Below, piece by piece: positions 57,530 through 64,000 of a stretch of DNA of 64,000 nucleotides. Source of the DNA: Chloranthus sessilifolius. Lineage: Eukaryota > Streptophyta > Magnoliopsida > Chloranthales > Chloranthaceae. Each line of letters starts with the position of its first letter. Position 1 is the first letter of the stretch. Position numbers and translations under genes: made by a program. The notes beneath the pieces are model-generated. The model was not told the DNA's origin and ran no database searches. It saw only the letters and a list, made by a program, of their open reading frames with translations. The DNA is taken from the NCBI GenBank assembly GCA_021018995.1, contig CM037596.1:8011501-8075500 (forward strand). The letters run 5' to 3'.

Positions 57530-60159
57530 TTACACGGCACGATTATTATGACCGAACTTGTTACAATTTTTACATTGTAGTTGTCGAAATTCGCCTTTAG
57601 ATCTTGTTCTCCTTTTCTTCGGACGACCGGCTTGACGTATTTTGTGGGGAGGCAAAACTTGAATGTCTTTTATTTGCGAAGTCCATTGGCGCTTGTCAAC
57701 GGTCGGGACAAAGTGTTCTTTATAAGTTTCCCTAAATAAGTCACTGGTAAACCAGTGTTCACAAAATTGGGGGATCTCTCTTTCTCTGTTTCGGCGCGAT
57801 AATGCGGCGATCGCATGTGAACATGGTAATCCAAGAATAGCCCAACGTCTACATGTACATGTTCGCGATTCTAGATCGACACTGTGAGTATAATCACCAC
57901 GTTTAACTTAAAATATATCACGACCATATGGTATGACGTTTTTTCGACGGGCCCATCCTGAATTTCTTGTTATGTGTTTTCCGCCATTTGTTAACACATG
58001 TGTCATTTTATTTCCTTCCTCCTGACGACGAAGATAAAATTCGGCTACTTTTGTGCGAATAGTTTCTAACATGCTCACAATCGGTTCCTCCCTGGCTATT
58101 TTCAACACACTATTTATGCTTTCAGCTATATTAGTTGTCAACATATCATAACGCCTCCCTTGGAAATAAGCGCGTGCCCAGAAATGATCACCAATTTCTT
58201 TAATCCATTTTGTACATTCGGTAGGCGTCGTCTTCTATTTTTCGCATAATTCTTTTAAATTTTGCTTCTGAAAATGCACGGGCAGCAACCCAGAAAAGTG
58301 GTCTAGAGATTGTATCCTTATATTTATCAAACAGATTTAGAGCCAGGTGTCGCATATAGTAGCTGTGAAAGGCATTAGGAAAAACTTTTTCCACTGCTTC
58401 CATCAAACCTTTCTGTCTGTCTGATATTAAAACAAACTGTTCTTCAAATTCACCGATTACGCCTCCTAATAGATCAAAAACCATGTCCAATGGTCTTCAT
58501 TTTCTTTCGGTGACAACGCCGAACGCTATAGGAAATAAATGTCTATTCCGTCTATCCCGTAGCTATTAACAAAGACTCCCTTATATCGTCCCACGAAATC
58601 GTTCCATCTATAATTATTCTTCGTAAAGTATTACGAAAGCTTCGAATGCAAGGTCCGAATGCCACGAAGAATCTCTGAAATGCATTATCAGGCTCGAGAC
58701 ACAATTCGGTCTGTACGTCTGGATCGACCCGCTGTAATTCGGCAACATATGACGGTAACATCTTAAATTGCTCATTCCAGCTACCTCGGATATCATTCAA
58801 CGCCATTTCTTTTCCTCTCCATGCTTTCCAGTAACATACTGTTATACCGTATTTTTTTCAATATAAAAAATTATTGAAGCAGGAGTCTCGTCAAAGCCCT
58901 TTAATAGCTTATCTCTCATAAATGAAGCTATCCACGATGTCGTACATTGGCGATGTCCACTTCCAAAAGCTGGCATTCCGCACGTGTTCGGTGGAAAGTT
59001 TTCACGACAAAAGCGTGTCTCGCCTACTAATTTCGATGCATGTATTACAAGCACATCCTACTTCAACACACCTCGCATTACTCAAGAAGAGTGATTTTAT
59101 TGGTTTAATCAAAATTATTTGTCATTGTAAATTCTTTAAGAGCTTTCTGAAAGGATTTCTTATTTCTAAACGCCTGACCAATGGTAATTGGTCCCCCTTC
59201 ATACAATTCCTCATCGTCCGAATCCATATACTCTCTTCCGAGTCATTGTCGATAGTCTTCGCCCACCGAGGTTGATCAATTCTATTAGTATAAACACGCG
59301 AAGTGGGAGACGCGGGCTTCATTATTTTCAGGATCACTATCACCGTCATCGGATGGTTATTACGTGATTGGGATTGAGCCCGTCGATGTACGCTTGGTTG
59401 ATGTGCAGTTGTTTGGATTGATGTTAGCCGATGCGGGAATGTTTGATGTATGAGAGGCTGTTCTGTTGAAGGCTCGATTATCGTTGGCTCCGAAGCTATT
59501 TGTTCGGAAGGCCATTGATATGGACTAAGGCCGACTAAAAATGTTTCCCACTGATTTACCGAATCGAAGTTGAACTGAGATGTATCATGCATCGGATTCA
59601 TTTGATGAGAATATCCTTGATCTTCATCGCCTTCACTCATCGGAATGTCTGAATAGGGTTGCTCTGAAAGTTCTCGTAGGCGAAATCCTATATTTATATT
59701 TCTATCATCGTCGGCTATTATCGGTGCAACAATGTTCTCCTCTTCATACCGTATTCCTTGATTTTCAATCAAATGTTCTGTTCCCACACCATGATCATCT
59801 TCATTTGTTTCCTTAAACGGTTGAAATGTTTCTAAAGACGGCAAAATTTCTGCTACAGTAGTGACTAATGATTTTTCGATATAAATATTTATAACACCAT
59901 CACCGAGTCGATATGTTCTAAATAAGTTTGTAAGATCATCAGAGTCAGACAATTCGGCAAATACAAGCTCATTCCCTATGCGTAATGAAACAGTAAGTGT
60001 AATAGAATGTTCTTTCGGTCGTGTCCGACTGACTTTGTACATTTTCTCTATAAACTCATCAAATGATATATTCTCCGTGACAATCCTCCGATGTCCTCCG
60101 TTGTAAGTATTATCTCTCACGCGTACGAAATCAAAATGGCAAAGAAGGGGAACATCCAT
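57530..60159 (-). pseudogene. MULE B transposase pseudogene (MuDR-type, SWIM finger)
   Basis: Reading leftward from ATG 60159: PB1-like N-terminal domain (MDVPLLCHFDFVRVRDNTYN, matching MULE A) and a 345-residue open first part; MuDR DNA-binding motif with IHASK...NTC (58842-59054); RGKEMALNDIRGSW; DDE core with RRIIIDGT at about 58600 and VLISDRQKGLMEAVEKVFPN at about 58440; a helix-rich part; SWIM finger CTCRRW...LPCSHAIAAL at about 57840 with all zinc ligands present; basic tail and CKNCNKFGHNNR knuckle lacking its last Cys. Breaks: the segment after DGT is garbled with a frameshift near 58500-58560, and stops lie near 58842 and 57905. It is less decayed than the MULE A transposase. It probably had a 5'-UTR intron holding array 4. 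Confidence 0.9.
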
Positions 60160-60291
60160 TTCAACCTACAATATTTACAAAATTAAAATTAAAATTAGTT
60201 GTTTATAAAGAGTTATACTTGACTTAGCGCTACAATTGTTTAAAAATATTATTAAAAAATTAAAGGAATGAAAACTTTAGCGTTTTTGTCA

Positions 60292-60360
60292 ATCATAGGA
60301 TATCGCTCGATATCCTAAGATATCGGGCCGATATCCTAAGATATATAGCCGATGGATGGA
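60292..60360. repeat. MULE B array 4 (upstream of transposase ATG)
   Basis: About three degenerate units: ATATCGCTCGATATCC, ATATCGGGCCGATATCC, ATATAGCCGAT. It occupies the position matching array 1 of MULE A. Confidence 0.7.
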
Positions 60361-60643
60361 CTTTTAACGTAAACCATAATCCAAAAACTAAAAAAAAAAC
60401 CTCGGCCGATAACTTATATATCTTGGACTACCTACAATGTTTTGAGAAATTGGGAAAACAATAACTTAAAAGATATTGTACTCGATATCTTACCTAGCCT
60501 GTTGTATTCTTTATGTTATACGACCTTTAGTGAAATCTCGAAATCGCTTTCCAAGAGAGATAAAAATTGTTAAAAAATGATACAAAAATTCTAGATTCAA
60601 TGCTTGCATAGAGAAGCATATATATAGATATCTGACGTGCACG

Positions 60644-60740
60644 CGGCTAGGCTTGGAGCTGGCCATTTATGCAAGGATTGAAACTATAGGGCCGTTTCTG
60701 CAAATACGCAAACATATAGGGCCAAAAGTGCAAATTTCCC
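60644..60740 (-). repeat. MULE B right terminal inverted repeat
   Basis: Complement of 52687-52783, with CCAGCTCCAAGCCTAGCCG at its inner edge. Confidence 0.93.
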
Positions 60741-60974
60741 TTTTAAAAATTAGTAACACAAAATAAAAAAAATTAGTTTTAAAACAAAATTAGTAAAAAA
60801 AAGAGTTTAGTTTAAAAAAAAATTAGTAACACAAAATTAAAAATAATTTTAAAACTAAAATTACTAATAAAAAAAGTTTAATTTAAAAAAGTAACACTAA
60901 AATTAGTAACACTAAAAATTTTAAAAAAAAATAGTTTAAAGAAAAATTAGTAATAAAAAAAATTAGTAAACTTT
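60741..60974. repeat. AT-rich repeats of about 300 bp, right part
   Basis: Continuation of the array interrupted by MULE B (AATTAGTAACACAAAA, TAAAACTAAAATTACTAATAA). Confidence 0.85.
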
Positions 60975-61142
60975 TTTAGGGGGTACAATACAATCATACA
61001 ATGCCTATGTATCATACCGTCGAGGTCCAAAATCGATACATATCGTACGATACATATCAAATAAATTTTATTTTCAAGTGTTATCTAAATGTTTTAATTT
61101 AGTCCAATCGTTTGGTCATTAATGCAGGTGAAAGAAATAAAC

Positions 61143-64000
61143 ATGGTACGATCATCAGATTCAGTCTAGCAATACGGCACAATAATAGATGGTGATAGAC
61201 TCTGAGTAGAATATAAATTTTGTAGGAAAAAATTATTAGGAGGAGGTATCACATGGTTAAAAGAGCATTTGGTTCACATAAAGGGAGAGACAAAAGGGTG
61301 CCCCAATGTACCCAGAGAGGTAAGAGAAGAAGTCAGAGCCAGTTTACAGGCGGCTAAGGAAAAGAAAACGGCAGAAGTCGATTGTGATAGAAAAATGTAT
61401 GACAGAATAAGGAGAGTAGATCCAGAGTTTTCTGCACCTGAACGTGGGGATGATGAAGATGAGGATGTTGTGACAGCGAGAGTCATGAGGGAGAGTGCTA
61501 GAGAAGTACGACAGCAATGAGAACAAGAAGAAGTTGATTATTGGTTTCGATCCAGCTTGAGGGGCCCATCCATGCCTACTGCTGGTAGTCGATCTAGTCA
61601 TAGGCCATATATTATTGATGATGAGGAGGAGGATATTCATGACACTGTCAGGTTGCGTAGGTCAGCATCAATGAGGGACACTAGACCGTCTACTACAGGT
61701 CGTACTATAAGTCCCATGGATCCGTTCATGCATCGGACAGAAAGCTCAAAGCAAAGTAAATTGAGCACAATTTCACTGAAAAAATGGGGAAACAGGCTTG
61801 AAAAATCGATTGCAAAGTTCGTGATATATAATCACATTCCGAGTCAAGTTGTAGAGTCGATGTACTTCAAAAGTATGATTGATACAAGTGTAGAAGCTGG
61901 TCTAGGAGTTAAAAAGCCTTCTGCATATGAGGTATCCGGGCCCCTACTAGATGATGAGTATGCAGAGATAGGAACTTACGTGGACTGCTTCCATGAAGTA
62001 TGGGATGAGAGAGGTTACACAATTATGTGCGATGGATGGACAGGTCCCACAGAGAAGAGTTTGATCAACTTTTTGGTCTACAGCGATGTCAGGACAATAT
62101 TTCTAAAATCAGTTGATGCTTCAAAACACGCGAAGACAGCTGATTACCTCTTCCAACTAATGGATAAAGCAGTTGAAGATGTTATAGAGCATCGGGTTAT
62201 GCAGGTGGTAACAGACAATGCCGCCAATTATAAAGCTGCAGGTCGTCAGTTAATGTTGAAGAAACATCACTTATATTGGACTCCGTGTGCCGCTCATTGC
62301 GTGGACCTCATTCTTGAAGATTTGGGAAAGAGAAGCAAAGCACAAGCAACTATTCAGAAGAAAAGGACGATTACTTCTTACCTATACAACAGTGACAAGT
62401 TGGTGAATTTGATGAGAGATTTCACTAAGAACGAGCTGCTTTGGCCTGCGATTACATGATTTGCGACAGAATTTTTAGCCCTATAGAGCTTGGCTAGATA
62501 TAGGCGTGAGCTGAAAAGCATGGTCTCTTCTGAAGAATGGAAAAAATATGAGTTAGAACTCCCACGAGCAAAGAGACCTGCTTGTAATAAAGTTGCCGAC
62601 CTTATTTATAGTCCCCAATTTTTGGTAGATGTTAACTACCAGATCACCGTCACTGTCCCGTTAGTACAAGTGTTGAGGTTGGTAGATAGTGATGAGAAAC
62701 CAACGATAGAGTATGTTTATGAGTCGATGGCTATTAAAACGATATTGGGCAATCATCGACAAGAGGTGGGATGCACAATTCTACCAGTACTTACATGCCG
62801 CAGGTATAACATGCTAAACTACTTATGTAATGATTTTTATTTATTTTATTTTTTTTATATTATTCATTGTTTCTATATATTAATGAGATTGTTCATATTT
62901 AATGTATAACACACTACTTAAATCCGGCCTTCTAGTATATGTGACACTTTGAGTTGATTGAGGTCGATGACGTGTACAGCGGTTTGTTCAATATGATCCA
63001 GTGAATGCTCCCTGAGTTAGCAGAGCAAGGTCAAACCATAAGAGATGTGAGTAATAATACCTTATAAGTAATAATGCAGGTGTCATATGATCTGTTTATT
63101 GATATGTGGGTTATTGATATATAGATTAATATATTTCGCAAGAGACATGGGTCATTTGGGACCCCATTGGCGCAATCCCAAATCAAGTATGATAAACCCG
63201 CTAATTGGTGGATGTATTATAGAAGTGATGGCCCGATATTAAGGCGGGTTGTCATGAGGTTTTATCGCAAACTTGTTCCTCGTCCAACTGTGAGCGAAAT
63301 TGGAACATCTTCTCTCTCATTCACACGAAGATAAGGAATAGGCTAATTATGGAACGATTGGAAAAGTTAGTCTATTGCCACTACAACATGAGATTAAAGG
63401 TCAAAAATATGCAGAGGGTTAATCGCGGTAAGATATTATATGAAGTCTTAGTTCATATAATTTTTATTTGATCTAATTGATGAGGCGTAAGGCATGTACT
63501 AATTCATCTATTATATTTTACCTTACAAAAAGTGAATAATTTGATCCTATCTAATTTGATTATATATTCATAGAAGATGACCCTTTAAATCAATGGATCG
63601 AAGAGAGAGAAGAGCTAGTGTTGGATACTGAGGATACCACATGGTTGGATAATGCTGAAAGAGCAGCAGATGAGCAGGTTTCCCAACCACCGAGGCGGAA
63701 ACGAAAATTGAATCGTCATCAGTGGTTGGATCTGATGACGAAACGCAGCCCGATAGTGATAATGATGATGGTGGGAGTGATGATGGAGGCGATGAAACTC
63801 ACGCTGACACTAGTGGTGGAGCAGATGATATTGATCCCTATACTTTTGGAGGTATTGATGCATGGGATGAGGACCCGCTACTAATGTATGACACTCCTAC
63901 ATTTAGAGGTGGAGGGATTGAAGGAAGAAGAGCGTCAGAATCTTACCAAACACCACCACCACAAGGTCCACAAGATGATGAAGGTTATATGACTTCTAGC
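61143..64000 (+). pseudogene. hAT transposase pseudogene (BED finger, DUF659, dimerisation region), runs off the window
   Basis: Frame 61143-62900 reads through several stops. BED zinc finger at about 61206-61300 (VEYKFCRKKLLGGGITWLKE; first Cys now Tyr, later His and GCPNVP). Linker with acidic stretch. DUF659 catalytic region 61557-62459: CDGWTGPTEKSLINFLVYS, VVTDNAANYKAAG, WTPCAAHCVDLILEDLGK. Next, RYRRELKSMVSSEEWKKYEL. A frameshift near 62735 precedes a donor site at about 62802. The C-terminal hAT dimerisation part is at 63180-63410 (ANWWMYYRSD; frames with RNWNIFSLIHTK and LVYCHYNMRLK), then an acidic tail broken by a frameshift at about 63710. Stops at 61167 (TAG), 61203, 61518 and 62457 (TGA) and 62484 (TAG) all fit C-to-T or G-to-A changes of Trp, Arg or Gln codons. 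The element ends are not in view. Confidence 0.9.

Larger units (their letters stand above)
52687..60740 (-). mobile_element. MULE B: Mutator-like element with DUF1985/Ulp1-like gene and transposase
   Basis: Inverted ends start GGGAAATTTGCACTTT (left) and its complement (right). The 9-bp target duplication TTTTAAAAA is exact (52678-52686, 60741-60749). Length 8,054 bp. The DUF1985/Ulp1-like gene is on the plus strand at the left and the transposase on the minus strand at the right, convergent. Relative to its transposase it is inverted compared with MULE A. Arrays of a 20-bp palindromic unit fill the non-coding blocks. Shared gene plan, TIR start GGGAAATTT and the inner motif CCAGCTCCAAGCCTAGCCG show kinship with MULE A; arrays and most non-coding DNA are unalike. 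Confidence 0.93.
50636..61058. mobile_element. Older element with inverted CGATAC-rich ends, split by MULE B
   Basis: Left end (50636-50720) and right end (60975-61058) are inverted copies: both read GATACATATCG/GATATGTATCG ... TTTTGGACC ... GTACCCCCTAAAAAA going inward. Removing MULE B (8,054 bp plus one target duplication) leaves about 2.36 kb. The interior has palindromes at 50710-50910, a TGCAACGGATAT-bearing segment (about 51000-51140), a 36-bp tandem repeat, a GTGTCGCGACAC cluster and about 300-bp AT-rich repeats. No transposase of its own was found. The outer limits and target duplication are not clear, and its right end abuts the hAT gene. Confidence 0.5.

Noticed and set aside
1..64000. 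tRNA, rRNA or other structured RNA genes
   Set aside because: I saw no cloverleaf with A and B boxes or rRNA core sequence; the only tRNA-like matches are retroelement primer-binding sites.

Overview
This window is nuclear DNA of a flowering plant. It is AT-rich and made mostly of plant-type transposable elements: a chromodomain Ty3/gypsy element, Ty1/copia elements, Mutator-like elements (MULEs) carrying a DUF1985/Ulp1-like gene, a DUF659-type hAT and small foldback elements. There is one intact plant receptor-like protein (RLP) gene. The species cannot be named from the sequence; a woody, non-grass angiosperm (magnoliid or early-diverging eudicot) is a guess.

Layout. 1-2359: no supportable gene. 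2360-12843: complete gypsy chromovirus (Tekay/Del-like) with 2.5-kb LTRs and target duplication ATATC; gag-pol is broken by frameshifts. 14058-23177: MULE A, 9-bp target duplication TAAAAAATA, 80-bp terminal inverted repeats, a decayed transposase (+) converging on a decayed DUF1985/Ulp1 gene (-). 24518-24949: remnant LTR and primer-binding site of an older element. 25026-32603: copia element on the minus strand (TSD TGGAT) inserted in that remnant's leader. 34148-37108: gypsy LTR fragment, an array of the palindrome ATTGATCGATCAAT and a badly decayed copia body. 37667-41221: intact single-exon RLP of 1184 residues, the only host gene I can support. 41562-46518: a near-perfect hairpin element, hAT-like and PIF-like miniature elements, and several copies of an unnamed dispersed repeat. 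46781-49126: solo gypsy LTR (TSD TAATC). 50.2-61.1 kb: an old element with inverted ends rich in TATCGG/CCGATA motifs and about 300-bp AT-rich repeats, into which MULE B (52687-60740, TSD TTTTAAAAA) has jumped. 61143-64000: hAT transposase pseudogene running off the window.

Most interesting signal. MULE A and MULE B have the same plan: transposase and DUF1985/Ulp1 gene tail to tail. In both, the gap between the genes, the 5'-UTR introns and most inferred introns hold arrays of a short CpG-bearing palindrome. The motif differs by element: a 22-bp period with TCGATATCGA-like cores in A, a 20-bp period with ATCGGCCGAT-like cores in B. This resembles the Arabidopsis VANDAL MULEs, where an element-encoded anti-silencing protein (VANC) recognises short motifs arrayed in its own element. 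A co-evolving protein/motif pair in Ulp1-type MULEs is the best candidate here for an undescribed system. It is an inference from layout, and both protein genes are now pseudogenes in these copies.

The transposon genes carry many stops in place of Trp, Arg or Gln codons and Cys/His-to-Tyr changes, as expected from deamination of methylated cytosines after silencing. The RLP gene has none of these.
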